Source: Qipengyuania pacifica
Lineage (GTDB): Bacteria; Pseudomonadota; Alphaproteobacteria; Sphingomonadales; Sphingomonadaceae
Direction: 5' to 3'
DNA length: 64,000 nucleotides
Assembly: GCF_019857205.1 (NCBI RefSeq)
Contig: NZ_JAHWXO010000003.1
Span: forward strand, 340,148 to 404,147
Shown here piece by piece: positions 9,637 through 19,868 of the stretch. The notes under the pieces are model-generated. The model did no database searches, was not told where the DNA came from, and saw only the letters and a list, made by a program, of their open reading frames with translations. How positions within the stretch are numbered: the first letter of the stretch is position 1; each line of letters starts with the position of its first letter. The translations under genes were made by a program, and so were the position numbers.

Positions 9637-9986
9637 TGAGCTATCTCGGCGACACGGTGGTCGCTTTCCCCGGGCGTAAACCGCAGCAAGTGGGCTTCGG
9701 TCGCGATGAACTGACGCGAATACTCGATCTTTACGGACGCATGGTCGCTGCTGGGGAGTGGCGGGATTATGCCATGGACTTCACGCGCGACGTAGCCGTT
9801 TTCGCAGCTTTCCGACGCGCAGCGGAAAGGCCGCAGGCGCGGATCGAGAAACGGCCGGCATTGCGCAATAAGCAGGGCATGTGGACACTCTTCGGTGAAC
9901 ACGGCCAGATATTGAAACGCGGGCATGAACTGCCCGGCGTCATTGCCCCTGTCGAACGTCGCTTGCTGAAAGCGATCGACGATTAG
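9636..9986 (+). CDS. DUF2794 family protein
   Basis: 116-residue protein of the alphaproteobacterial DUF2794 type. Recognisable segments are 'FGRDELTRILDLYGRMVAAGEWRDYAMDF', a central 'VAVFAAFRRAAERPQARIEKRP', and the C-terminal 'GMWTLFGEHGQILKRGHEL'. No biochemical role is known to me. It has no signal peptide or membrane segment. Its ATG overlaps the cysE stop, so it should be made from the same mRNA. A strong hairpin terminator follows. Confidence 0.8.
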   Translation: MSYLGDTVVAFPGRKPQQVGFGRDELTRILDLYGRMVAAGEWRDYAMDFTRDVAVFAAFRRAAERPQARIEKRPALRNKQGMWTLFGEHGQILKRGHELPGVIAPVERRLLKAIDD

Positions 9987-9991
9987 GACAT

Positions 9992-10023
9992 AAAAAAGGG
10001 CTCGCATGTGATGCGAGCCCTTT
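9992..10023. terminator. bidirectional Rho-independent terminator
   Basis: A perfect 10-bp stem (GGGCTCGCAT / ATGCGAGCCC, 9998-10007 with 10011-10020) with a 3-nt loop, preceded by A6 and followed by TTT. It sits between the convergent DUF2794 and SDR genes and can end both; the T6 tract serves the minus-strand SDR transcript. Confidence 0.9.
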
Positions 10024-10042
10024 CGTAAGCTGTCGGTCAGTA

Positions 10043-10972
10043 TCAGCTACGAGCGCTGCTCGGCCCCGTACCGGTAACTTTCTGCATTGCGGTCAGGATA
10101 GCGCCCGACTGTTCGCTACCGGACTGCGGGGCCTTAAGGTTCGAAAATTCGCTGATCTTGTCCCAGTTGGCAGCGAAACCTTCGACCGTGCGATCTTCGT
10201 CCTTCAGCCAGACTGCGTCGTTCATAACCGTCCAGGCGGAATGGAAACCACCAGCGCCGGCGCCGACGATGGCATTGGTCGGTGCATCTTCACTAACGAG
10301 GAAAAGCGCGGCCGGAACCACATTGACCGGATCGAACAGCTTGAAGGCTTCTTCGGGGAAGAGATCTTCGGTCATGCGCGTGCCTGCCACAGGCGAGATC
10401 GTGTTGACCTTGATGTTGTACTTCGCACCTTCGAGCTGCAGCGTTTTGGTCAGGCCAGCCAGACCCAGCTTGGCCGCACCATAGTTTGCCTGGCCGAAAT
10501 TGCCGAACAGACCGGTCGAGGACGCTGTCATAAGGATACGGCCATAGGCCTGCTCGCGCATGGTTTCCCAAGCCGCCTTGGCGACATTGGCCGAACCGTT
10601 GAGGTGAACGTCAACGACGAATTCGAAATCGTCCATCGTCATTTTGGCGAAGGTCTTGTCGCGCAGAACACCGGCGTTGTTGATGACGACATGCACGCCG
10701 CCCCACTTCTGCTTCGCGTCGGCGATCATCTTTTCCATCTGGTCGAATTCGGTCACCGAACCGCCGTTCGAAACTGCCTCGCCGCCGGCCTTTTCGATTT
10801 CCTCGACTACCTGCAGTGCCATATCCGAATGGCCGGTACCGTCACGCGAGCCTCCCAGATCGTTTACGACGACCTTGGCGCCGCGCCGCGCAAGCTCCAG
10901 CGCGTATTCACGGCCCAGACCGCCGCCAGCGCCGGTGACGATTGCTACCTTGTCCTTGAAATCGATGCTCAT
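10043..10972 (-). CDS. SDR-family (3R)-hydroxyacyl-CoA dehydrogenase-like protein
   Basis: 309-residue short-chain dehydrogenase/reductase. The Rossmann motif 'VTGAGGGLGREYA' (about 13-25), 'NNAGVLRD' and the catalytic 'YGAAK' are intact. The sequence 'VVNDLGGSRDGTG' and the long substrate loop match the dehydrogenase part of the peroxisomal multifunctional enzyme type 2 (17-beta-HSD4) group, which oxidises (3R)-hydroxyacyl-CoA. A role in fatty acid or steroid side-chain degradation is an inference. A TTTACGTAAA palindrome lies 21 bp upstream of the start. Confidence 0.87.
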   Translation of the reverse strand: MSIDFKDKVAIVTGAGGGLGREYALELARRGAKVVVNDLGGSRDGTGHSDMALQVVEEIEKAGGEAVSNGGSVTEFDQMEKMIADAKQKWGGVHVVINNAGVLRDKTFAKMTMDDFEFVVDVHLNGSANVAKAAWETMREQAYGRILMTASSTGLFGNFGQANYGAAKLGLAGLTKTLQLEGAKYNIKVNTISPVAGTRMTEDLFPEEAFKLFDPVNVVPAALFLVSEDAPTNAIVGAGAGGFHSAWTVMNDAVWLKDEDRTVEGFAANWDKISEFSNLKAPQSGSEQSGAILTAMQKVTGTGPSSARS

Positions 10973-10993
10973 GGAACTGCTCCTGCTATGTCG

Positions 10994-11003
10994 TTTACGT
11001 AAA
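10994..11003. promoter_or_regulatory. TTTACGTAAA palindrome upstream of the SDR gene
   Basis: A 10-bp perfect palindrome 21 bp from the SDR start, where an operator would lie. Similar ACGTAAA-type palindromes are bound by regulators of acyl-CoA and branched-chain catabolism (LiuR/PsrA-like groups) in proteobacteria; which regulator applies here is unknown. Confidence 0.4.
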
Positions 11004-11089
11004 GGTCAATGTGGGCTGCGAGGTGGCACGATCCCCTCGCAGTTGCAACAGGGGGCATGGCGGACCGCCATTCCGTAGCGGCGGACTGT

Positions 11090-11761
11090 TCAGCCGAGGC
11101 GCGCGAGAGCCGGTATGAGTTCGGACAGCGAATCGATTTCCGCATCCGCACCCAGTTCGCCGCGGGGCTTGTCGCAATATCCATAGCGAGCGCCGATCAC
11201 CGGCACATTGGCCGCGCGAGCCGCTTTCACGTCGTATGAACTGTCGCCCACGAAGGCGAGCGACCCCCCACCGCCACGCCTGATGGCTTCGAAGATCGGG
11301 TCCGGTGCAGGCTTGGATCGTCCCTTGCCCATGGTATCGCCGCCAATGACGCCGGCGAAGCGATCGCGCAGACCCAGCGATTCCAGGATTTGCGAGGCGA
11401 AGCTTTCGAACTTGTTCGTCACCACGACCATGGCGATGCCACGATCTTCAAGGTCGGCCAGTACCTCGGCGGCGTGGGGGTACGGCCGCGTGTGGACTGC
11501 GTTGTTCTCTGCGTAGAAAGCCAGCATGGCTTTGTAGAGCTTGCGGAATTCTTCTTCCGGCAGGCCGCCCTGTTCGTCCACCGCGCGCATCAGCATGATC
11601 TTCGCACCGCCGCCGATGAGGTCGCTGGCATGATCGGCGGGGACCTTCTCAAAGCCACCGAGCTCAAGGGCGTGGTTGACGGCTGCGCCGAGGTCCCGGT
11701 GGGTTTCGAGCAGTGTCCCGTCGAGGTCGAAACCGATAATCTGAAATGGCAGTTGGCTCAT
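11090..11761 (-). CDS. gph: phosphoglycolate phosphatase-like HAD hydrolase
   Basis: 223-residue HAD-superfamily hydrolase of the Gph type. Motif I 'FDLDGTLLET' is at about residues 10-19, motif II 'VVTNK', and motifs III/IV 'KPAPDPIF' and 'FVGDSSYDVKAA'. Gph removes phosphate from 2-phosphoglycolate formed during repair of oxidised DNA ends. Substrate assignment within HAD enzymes is only approximate. The ATG at 11761 starts the conserved part; the longer frame upstream overlaps glmU. The gene is divergent from glmU. Confidence 0.87.
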   Translation of the reverse strand: MSQLPFQIIGFDLDGTLLETHRDLGAAVNHALELGGFEKVPADHASDLIGGGAKIMLMRAVDEQGGLPEEEFRKLYKAMLAFYAENNAVHTRPYPHAAEVLADLEDRGIAMVVVTNKFESFASQILESLGLRDRFAGVIGGDTMGKGRSKPAPDPIFEAIRRGGGGSLAFVGDSSYDVKAARAANVPVIGARYGYCDKPRGELGADAEIDSLSELIPALARLG

Positions 11762-11822
11762 GCGACGGGCGGTGCAGTATGCGCCTTCAAACTGCAAGGG
11801 AATGATGGCAAGGGCCTTGATC

Positions 11823-13184
11823 ATGAAAACCGATCGCGAATTCGCCGCCATAATTCTTGCTGCCGGCAAGGGAACCCGCATGAAGAGCAACCTGCACAAG
11901 GTGCTTCATCCGATTGCGGGACGCCCAATGCTGATGCATCTGCTCGACAGCCTTGCGGAACTGGAATTCCAGCGCACCGTGGTTGTGGTCGGGGACAAGC
12001 GCGAGCAGATGGATGCCGCGTTGGCGAAACGCGATATCACGACCGCTCTTCAGGAACCCCAGCTTGGCACGGCCCACGCTGCGCTACAGGCGCGCGAAGC
12101 GTTGGCCGGGTTCACTGGTAACATTCTCGTGTGTTTTGGCGATTGCCCGATGGTCAAGGCGGCTACCGTCCGCAAACTGGTCGCTGCGCTGGACGATGGG
12201 GCCAAGGTCGCGGTGCTCGGTTTCCGCCCCGATGACCCACTGCAATATGGCCGCATCATTGCCGATAGCGATGGCCGGGTGGCAAAGATGGTGGAATATA
12301 AGGATGCAACGGATGATGAAAAGGCGTGCGACCTTTGCAATTCCGGTCTCATAATTGCGCATTCGGACGACATGTGGGCGCTGCTGGATGCGGTCGGCAA
12401 CGACAATGCGCAGGGTGAATATTACCTGCCCGATGTCGCGACGGGCGCCATTGCGCGGGGCGATAGAGTTGCCGTGGTGGAAACCGATGCAGCTGAAGTC
12501 GCGGGCATCAACAGCAGGGCTGAACTGGCGGCAGCAGAAGCGCAATGGCAGGATGATCAACGCGATTACTGGATGAGCGAAGGGGTCACTCTGAGGGCTC
12601 CGGAAACCGTATTCTTCAGTTACGATACCAGGCTGGCAGCCGACGTCACGATCGACCCGAATGTGGTGTTCGGTCCCGGTGTGACCATCGCAAGCGGCGC
12701 TCATATCAAGAGCTTTTGTCACCTCGAAGGGGCAACTATCGGAGAAGACTGTTCGGTTGGACCCTACGCGCGCCTGCGGCCCGGCGCCGTTATGGGAAAG
12801 AACAGTTTCGTCGGCAATTTCGTCGAAATGAAAAAGGCAGTGCTGGGCGAAGGTGCCAAGGCAAGCCACCTCTCCTATCTCGGAGATGCAGAAATAGGCG
12901 CTAATGCCAATATCGGCGCGGGCACGATCACCTGCAATTACGATGGCTATTTCAAGTACAAAACCGTGATCGGGGAGCGCGCCTTCATCGGCTCCAATAG
13001 CTCTCTCATCGCGCCCGTCACGATTGGCGCGGATGCAATCGTCGGCGCGGGAAGTGCCGTCAGCCGGGACGTCGGTGCAGGCGATCTTCGGGTGGTCCGC
13101 GGCGAGCAGAGCGTGAAGCCTGGCTGGGCCGACCGCTTTCACGATGCGATGAAGAAGAAAAAAGCGGCCGAGAAGAAGGACTGA
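11823..13184 (+). CDS. glmU: bifunctional UDP-N-acetylglucosamine pyrophosphorylase / glucosamine-1-P N-acetyltransferase
   Basis: Last two steps to UDP-GlcNAc, needed for peptidoglycan and LPS. 453 residues, normal length. The N-terminal uridyltransferase has 'LAAGKGTRMKS' (12-22) and 'PQLGTAHA'. The C-terminal part is a left-handed beta-helix with 'RLRPGAVMGKNSFVGNFVEMKKA', 'GAGTITCNYDG' and 'FIGSNSSLIAPVTIG', which carries the acetyltransferase site. It ends with a Lys-rich tail. The ATG at 11823 gives the conserved start; one in-frame ATG lies 21 bases upstream. Confidence 0.97.
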   Translation: MKTDREFAAIILAAGKGTRMKSNLHKVLHPIAGRPMLMHLLDSLAELEFQRTVVVVGDKREQMDAALAKRDITTALQEPQLGTAHAALQAREALAGFTGNILVCFGDCPMVKAATVRKLVAALDDGAKVAVLGFRPDDPLQYGRIIADSDGRVAKMVEYKDATDDEKACDLCNSGLIIAHSDDMWALLDAVGNDNAQGEYYLPDVATGAIARGDRVAVVETDAAEVAGINSRAELAAAEAQWQDDQRDYWMSEGVTLRAPETVFFSYDTRLAADVTIDPNVVFGPGVTIASGAHIKSFCHLEGATIGEDCSVGPYARLRPGAVMGKNSFVGNFVEMKKAVLGEGAKASHLSYLGDAEIGANANIGAGTITCNYDGYFKYKTVIGERAFIGSNSSLIAPVTIGADAIVGAGSAVSRDVGAGDLRVVRGEQSVKPGWADRFHDAMKKKKAAEKKD

Positions 13185-13339
13185 GCTTTCCCACTTTGGT
13201 CGTACGATTCTTGTAGGGTCGATTTTTCGAAAATCACGGGCAGCGGCGGGCCGAAAGTCGGTCAGCCATCCCTATTCGTTTACAGCTCGTTTACCATGTT
13301 CCTTTAGCCGGCGGTGGAGGTTAATCGGGAGCCCCGACA

Positions 13340-14077
13340 TTGGATACGGAAAAGTCTAGCCAGCTGGCCGAGTATAAGGCGGTATGGGCTGCGACAACGC
13401 AATCTTTCGGCATGGTCCAGATGACCTTCGACGGGATCATCACCGCAGCAAACGAAAAGTTTCTCGAGATCTTCGGATATCGCGAAAAGCAGGTGGTGGG
13501 TTTTCACCACCGCATGTTGTGCGATCATACTTATGCGCAGTCGCACGAGTATCGTAAGTTCTGGGCACAGTTGGGCGAGGGCCTGACGATGGCCAATCGC
13601 TTCAAGCGCGAACATCGTAATGGCGGCACCCTGTGGCTTCAGGCTGTCTACACGCCCATCTTCGATGCCGATGGGAAGCCTGCCCGAGTGCTCAAGATCG
13701 CGACCGATATAACGCGACAGACGGAGCTCGAACTGGAACTCGACGACCGCCTACGCGACAGCGAGAGGCTGCGAAAGGAACTGGTGGAGGCTTCCAACAT
13801 CAAGGAAGCGACCATTTCGGACATCGGCAAGATCGTGCGCACGATCGAGGCTGTCGCTGACCAGACGCGTCTTCTGGCGCTGAATGCATCGATAGAGGCC
13901 GCGCGAGCTGGTGAAGCGGGCCGCGGCTTTGCCGTCGTCGCCGATGAAGTCAAGAAACTGTCCCTCACGATCGGCGAGGCGACGAGGCAGGCCGAGAGCC
14001 TGATGAAAAATGCCCTTGACTCCAAAAATCCGTCCACCCCGGCCAGGCCGGAGGGACGGATTAAGTTGGTCGCCTAA
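13340..14077 (+). CDS. soluble PAS-MCP signalling protein
   Basis: 245 residues, starting with TTG at 13340 behind a GGGAG site. A PAS domain occupies about residues 10-125 ('[18 protein letters not shown]', ending '[15 protein letters not shown]'). It is followed by the receptor hairpin tip ('[40 protein letters not shown]', read here as two joined blocks), which contacts CheA/CheW. There is no membrane segment, no HAMP domain, and the coiled coil is far shorter than in standard chemoreceptors. It resembles cytosolic PAS-MCP proteins such as the BdlA group. The last ~18 residues are encoded by a terminator of the facing gene. Confidence 0.85.
   Translation: MDTEKSSQLAEYKAVWAATTQSFGMVQMTFDGIITAANEKFLEIFGYREKQVVGFHHRMLCDHTYAQSHEYRKFWAQLGEGLTMANRFKREHRNGGTLWLQAVYTPIFDADGKPARVLKIATDITRQTELELELDDRLRDSERLRKELVEASNIKEATISDIGKIVRTIEAVADQTRLLALNASIEAARAGEAGRGFAVVADEVKKLSLTIGEATRQAESLMKNALDSKNPSTPARPEGRIKLVA
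14020..14062 (-). terminator. Rho-independent terminator of the S9 peptidase gene, inside the PAS-MCP coding end
   Basis: On the minus strand AATCCGTCC (14062-14054) pairs with GGACGGATT (14035-14027), with an inner CCGG/CCGG stem, and the hairpin is followed by a T5 tract. It lies 28 bp after the S9 peptidase stop, but within the last codons of the plus-strand gene. Confidence 0.75.
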
Positions 14078-14089
14078 GCTGCCCGTCTA

Positions 14090-16213
14090 TCAGTCGGCCA
14101 GACGCTGCAGCAGATAGATCATCTGCAGAGCTTGAAGTCTGGCGCGCTGTTCGTTGTCCACTCCGCCGGAATGGCCGCCGGTAGTGTCTTCGAAATAATA
14201 ATAATCCTGTCCCAGTTCCTTAACCCGCGCAGCGCCTTTGCGAGCATGGGCAGGATGGGTGCGATCGTCCGCAGTCGACGCCCAGAAGAATGGGGCAGGG
14301 TATTCCTTGCCTTCCAGCAGCTTCTGATAGGGGGAATAGGGTTCGATCCAGGCGCGCTGTTCCGGAATGCGTGGATCGCCATATTCGCCGATCCACGACG
14401 CGCCGCGTCCAATCTCGTGATAGCGCAGCATGTCGAACAGCGGGATCTGGACGATCGCCGCGTTGAATAGCTCAGGTCGCTGGGTAAAGGCCGTGCCGAC
14501 CAGCAATCCGCCCTGCGAGCCACCCTGAATACCAAGGTGCTCGGGACTGGTGATGCCACGTGCGATCGCGTCTTCCGCGATAGCAATGAAATCGTCCCAG
14601 GTGCGCTGCTTGTTTTCGCGAATTGCCGACTGGTGCCAGTTGGGGCCGAATTCGCCGCCCCCACGCATGTTGCCGAGGATGTAGGCTCCGCCACGCTCAG
14701 CCCAGATCTTGCCGATCGAACCCAGGTAAGACGGTAGGCGCGGAACCTGAAAACCGCCGTAGCCGGTCAGCAAGGTAGGATTGGTGCCGTCCATCACCAT
14801 GCCCTTGGGTTTGACGAGGAAGTACGGAATCTTCGTCCCATCTGCGCTGGTCGCTTCGAACTGCTCGACTTCCATCCCGGTCGCATCGAAGTTGCTCGGG
14901 GAAGTCTTGATCACTTCGGGCGCGCCACTGCCCTCGGAGTAGTAGAGGGTCGACGGGGTGAGGAAATCGGTCACCGAATACATGATCTCGTCGGACCCAT
15001 CGGAAGCCGCCGCTACCCCGAGTGTCGAATTATCCGGTAGCGCGATTTCTGTGGAAACCCACTTGCCGTCCACATAGTCGAACTTGAGAACCCTGCCCCG
15101 AACATTGTCGAGAAGGCTTACATAAAGGCTCTCTGCCGTATTCGCCGCGCCCTGTTTGGTCTGCTTCGCTTCCGGCGTCCAGACGAGTGTTTTGGTCGCG
15201 CCATTCGGGTCGGCCTTGAACTCTTCCAGATCGACGGAAATCAACGCATCCGCGGGGAAAGTCTGACCCTGCGTTTCCCAATCCACATCGGTCGAAAAGA
15301 GCAACTGGCCGTCTATGAGGCCATAGGGCGCTGCCTTAAGCGGCATGTCGAGGCGCAGCCACTCGCCGTCTTTCTGCCAGAAGTACTCGGTTTCGTGGAA
15401 GCTGGTTGCGCGGAAAGCATACGTGCCATGTACAGTGCCGGTATGATCGCGCAGCAGAGTTGCTCCCGACCAAACGTCGGCTTCCTCGCCGCGCCAGATT
15501 TCTTCGGCTTGGTCGATGGGCGTTCCGCGTTTCCAAACGCGAGTTGTCCGTGGATATTGGCTTTCCGTTAGTGTGCCTTCACCGAAATCGCGACTGACGA
15601 GCAGTGTATCCTTGTCTAGCCATTGGATGCCGCCTTGGCTTTTTTGATCCAGGACGAAGCCTCCATCGACGAAGGACTTGGTCGACATATCGAATTCGCG
15701 AAGCACGGTGGCGTCCTCGCCGCCGTCGGATAGCGCGATCATACAGAGGCGCTCTTCTGGCGGCAGGCAATCGTAACCTTTGTAGACCCACTCCCTGCCT
15801 TCAGCCTTGGCGAGTGCATCCACATCGAGAACGGTTTCCCACTGTGGATTGTCGGTTCGATAGCTTTCCAATGTGGTGCGGCGGACAAGCCCGCGTGGGT
15901 TCTGCTTGTCCTGCCAGAAATTGTACAGTCCGTCGGGCCGGATCGACACGTAGGGAATGCGATCTTCACTATCGTAGATTGCAAGCGCTTCGGCCTTGAC
16001 CTCGTCGAACCGAGGGTCGCCCGCCAGCAACTCCGTAGTGCGTTCGTTTTCCGCCCGCACCCAATCAAGAGCCCTTTCGCTGCGCGCTTCTTCGAGCCAG
16101 ATGTAGCTGTCTTCCTCAGGGCCGGGAATGCCATCTTGAGCAATTGCGGGTGTGTTCGTTGCAAACGTCATGGCTGCCGCAATGGCCAGCGCAGATACGA
16201 GTTTCAAGGGCAT
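14090..16213 (-). CDS. prolyl oligopeptidase family serine peptidase (S9A), exported
   Basis: 707-residue protein with a signal peptide (about residues 1-24, ending in 'PAIAQ') and then the seven-bladed propeller and alpha/beta-hydrolase layout of S9A peptidases. The nucleophile elbow 'GGSQGG' (about residue 555), the Asp in 'STADDRTHPAH' and the His in 'TTGGHSGG' form the expected triad. It should cut short proline-containing peptides in the periplasm. The ATG at 16213 follows a GGAGAC site; the frame is open further upstream without conserved sequence. A minus-strand terminator follows. Confidence 0.93.
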   Translation of the reverse strand: MPLKLVSALAIAAAMTFATNTPAIAQDGIPGPEEDSYIWLEEARSERALDWVRAENERTTELLAGDPRFDEVKAEALAIYDSEDRIPYVSIRPDGLYNFWQDKQNPRGLVRRTTLESYRTDNPQWETVLDVDALAKAEGREWVYKGYDCLPPEERLCMIALSDGGEDATVLREFDMSTKSFVDGGFVLDQKSQGGIQWLDKDTLLVSRDFGEGTLTESQYPRTTRVWKRGTPIDQAEEIWRGEEADVWSGATLLRDHTGTVHGTYAFRATSFHETEYFWQKDGEWLRLDMPLKAAPYGLIDGQLLFSTDVDWETQGQTFPADALISVDLEEFKADPNGATKTLVWTPEAKQTKQGAANTAESLYVSLLDNVRGRVLKFDYVDGKWVSTEIALPDNSTLGVAAASDGSDEIMYSVTDFLTPSTLYYSEGSGAPEVIKTSPSNFDATGMEVEQFEATSADGTKIPYFLVKPKGMVMDGTNPTLLTGYGGFQVPRLPSYLGSIGKIWAERGGAYILGNMRGGGEFGPNWHQSAIRENKQRTWDDFIAIAEDAIARGITSPEHLGIQGGSQGGLLVGTAFTQRPELFNAAIVQIPLFDMLRYHEIGRGASWIGEYGDPRIPEQRAWIEPYSPYQKLLEGKEYPAPFFWASTADDRTHPAHARKGAARVKELGQDYYYFEDTTGGHSGGVDNEQRARLQALQMIYLLQRLAD

Positions 16214-16280
16214 GTCTCCGAAGAAGCTTGGAATGACCTCAGAGTGACGGCTCGTCATCGGAAATTCAAGCTTCCGATTG

Positions 16281-17762
16281 TCAGTCGATCCGCTTCCATA
16301 CTCTGATTGTGCGTCCGTGGAGGACGCCATTGGTCAATTCGCGATAATGGTCTGTTACCGCTCGCTCAACGAGCTGCCCTGCGTCTTCGTTTTGGATCGT
16401 GAATTTTGTATCGGCGGTCACGATGATCGGCGGCCCGTTCGCGAGAATGCGTGCCACCTCGTCGGTCTGCTCTACGCCGAGGGCATTTCGCTCGAGAGCG
16501 TTATTTAAGTGATCAGGGTAGATGTAGCGGGTGGGCAGGCAGCTACTGCTGAGCGTGTAGAGCGATGTCGGTCCGTCGAAGACCCACAGACATTTGGTCT
16601 TATTGTCGACATTCGGCGCTATGGCTCGTGACAGCCTGTTCAGCGTTGCGCTCTGTTCTTGCGACTGTGCGTATTGCTGCGGCAAGGACAGCGTAGCTGC
16701 TGCACCTGCAAGGACGATTGCCAACGGTATCCAGCGTGCTTTTGTCCGGCAGTCGATGAGCGGAAGGGCTACCAGGACCGCGTTTGGAACCAATGCCGCG
16801 TAATAATACCGATAGACGGTCGAGGGCAGAAAGACCGTCGCAAGAGACGCGACGAGCCAGAAAAGCATAAAGATATAGGTTTGGCGTTCGCGTGGTGGGC
16901 TGAATCGGATCGCTGCGTAACCGCCGAGAACGATCAGGACGACGAGAGGCGAAACAAATGCGGTGTGATCTATATTGAGCCTGCCACCTGGAGAAGGCAG
17001 GCGATCGAAAAATGACGTAAAATTGGCGAACAGGAAAGCATCGAAGTGACCGATGCCAGTGTAGAAGGCGCTTACGGCGATTGTTGGCAATAGGCCCAGA
17101 CCGGCGAATGCGATCCCCGAGCGCCAGAGTTTCGACACCGGCGCGCCACGTTTGTACTGCCCCCAAAGCGCCCACATACCAAAAAAGATACATTGCGGTA
17201 CGACAGTGTATTTCACTTGCAAGGCCAACCCGCCGATCAGCATCGCTGCAAGCGCGCGGCGAAAGGCCCGGGGATGGGCAGAATCGCGCACTAGCAGTGC
17301 CATCGCCAGCATCATCGGAACATAGAACGCCTCCGACTGGCCGGAATGGCTGCCGTAAGTCGACATCAACACCACATAAAGCAGCCCGGCGCCGGTGGCT
17401 GCCACACGGTCGACGAGAATACGGGACAGAACATACATCATCACCGCGCCAGCTAATGTGAATAATCCGGCGAGGACCTGATATGAAGCAGCCGCCGGAC
17501 CGCCGACGGCATGTGCTAGAGCGAAGAGTGCAAACAGGCCAACAGGCTTTCGGTCCCACAGATCGACAAAAGGTAGTTTGCCGTCGAGCATCGCATTGCC
17601 GATAAGAGAATAGAGCTGCTCGTCGACGTCGGCATTTGCATTCCCGATCCACGGCGCGCGCACCGCGATTACCGTCAGCAGCAGGACGATACACGCGGCG
17701 ACATCGGCGCGCTTCCATTTCGTGATCGGCTCGGTTTGGGGGAGCGAACTCATGACAAGCAT
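16281..17762 (-). CDS. GT-C-type membrane glycosyltransferase-like protein
   Basis: About 493 residues with roughly ten membrane segments in the first 370 and a soluble C-terminal domain of about 125 residues. The first periplasmic loop carries an acidic pair ('ADVDEQLYSLIGNAMLDG') followed by 'FVDLWDRKPVGLF', the pattern of ArnT/PMT-like GT-C enzymes that use polyprenyl-phosphate sugars. The acceptor is unknown. Start choice is uncertain: ATG at 17762 or 17753, or TTG at 17774. It is on the same strand as the S9 peptidase, 67 bp upstream of its start. Confidence 0.75.
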   Translation of the reverse strand: MLVMSSLPQTEPITKWKRADVAACIVLLLTVIAVRAPWIGNANADVDEQLYSLIGNAMLDGKLPFVDLWDRKPVGLFALFALAHAVGGPAAASYQVLAGLFTLAGAVMMYVLSRILVDRVAATGAGLLYVVLMSTYGSHSGQSEAFYVPMMLAMALLVRDSAHPRAFRRALAAMLIGGLALQVKYTVVPQCIFFGMWALWGQYKRGAPVSKLWRSGIAFAGLGLLPTIAVSAFYTGIGHFDAFLFANFTSFFDRLPSPGGRLNIDHTAFVSPLVVLIVLGGYAAIRFSPPRERQTYIFMLFWLVASLATVFLPSTVYRYYYAALVPNAVLVALPLIDCRTKARWIPLAIVLAGAAATLSLPQQYAQSQEQSATLNRLSRAIAPNVDNKTKCLWVFDGPTSLYTLSSSCLPTRYIYPDHLNNALERNALGVEQTDEVARILANGPPIIVTADTKFTIQNEDAGQLVERAVTDHYRELTNGVLHGRTIRVWKRID

Positions 17763-17824
17763 ATGTCCCGACAATGGTTAAATTACGCGTAACTACGCTC
17801 CTCGGTGCCAAGTCGGCTCCGAAA

Positions 17825-17853
17825 CGAAAAAGGGCGACCCGTGGGCCGCCCTT
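17825..17853 (-). terminator. Rho-independent terminator after atpC
   Basis: On the minus strand GGGCGGCCC pairs with GGGTCGCCC (one G-U pair), followed by TTTTTCG. It lies about 25 bp after the atpC stop and closes the ATP synthase transcript. Confidence 0.88.
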
Positions 17854-17877
17854 CCTGTTTATTCTGTCGTATGAGCT

Positions 17878-18135
17878 TCAGCCTTCGACGTGCTCGGCGA
17901 GCACCGTCAGTCCCTTTTCGCTGACTTCCGCAAAGCCGCCGCGCACCTCGATGCTCTCCGGAGCGGCACCTTCGGTCTTGTAGACCTGCACGGCGCCGTC
18001 GCGGATCGTGGACATGAAGGGCGCGTGACCCTCGAGCACGCCGAATTCGCCTTCCGCTCCGGGGACGACGACCATGTGGACGTTTTCGGAGCGGACCAGC
18101 TTGGCCGGTGTGACGAGTTCGAAGTGGAGGGCCAT
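17878..18135 (-). CDS. atpC: ATP synthase F1 subunit epsilon
   Basis: 85 residues: only the N-terminal beta-sandwich of epsilon ('[38 protein letters not shown]'), without the usual C-terminal two-helix domain. Short epsilon subunits of this kind occur in sphingomonads and other alphaproteobacteria. Missing helices mean that epsilon-type auto-inhibition of ATP hydrolysis is probably absent; many alphaproteobacteria use the separate zeta inhibitor instead, which is not seen here. It follows atpD by 4 bp. Confidence 0.92.
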   Translation of the reverse strand: MALHFELVTPAKLVRSENVHMVVVPGAEGEFGVLEGHAPFMSTIRDGAVQVYKTEGAAPESIEVRGGFAEVSEKGLTVLAEHVEG

Positions 18136-18139
18136 GTGC

Positions 18140-19732
<1,593 letters not shown>

Positions 19733-19868
19733 TTACCTCAATGCAGAAGGATGATGGCCACAGCGCGGAGAGGTCCAAGGTCAAGCAGTGTTTGCTGCCT
19801 GCGCCCGATTTTTCTTTGGAGAAGTTAGCAAAGAGCAGTCGCGATCGACTGTTCTTTGCGCACATCTG

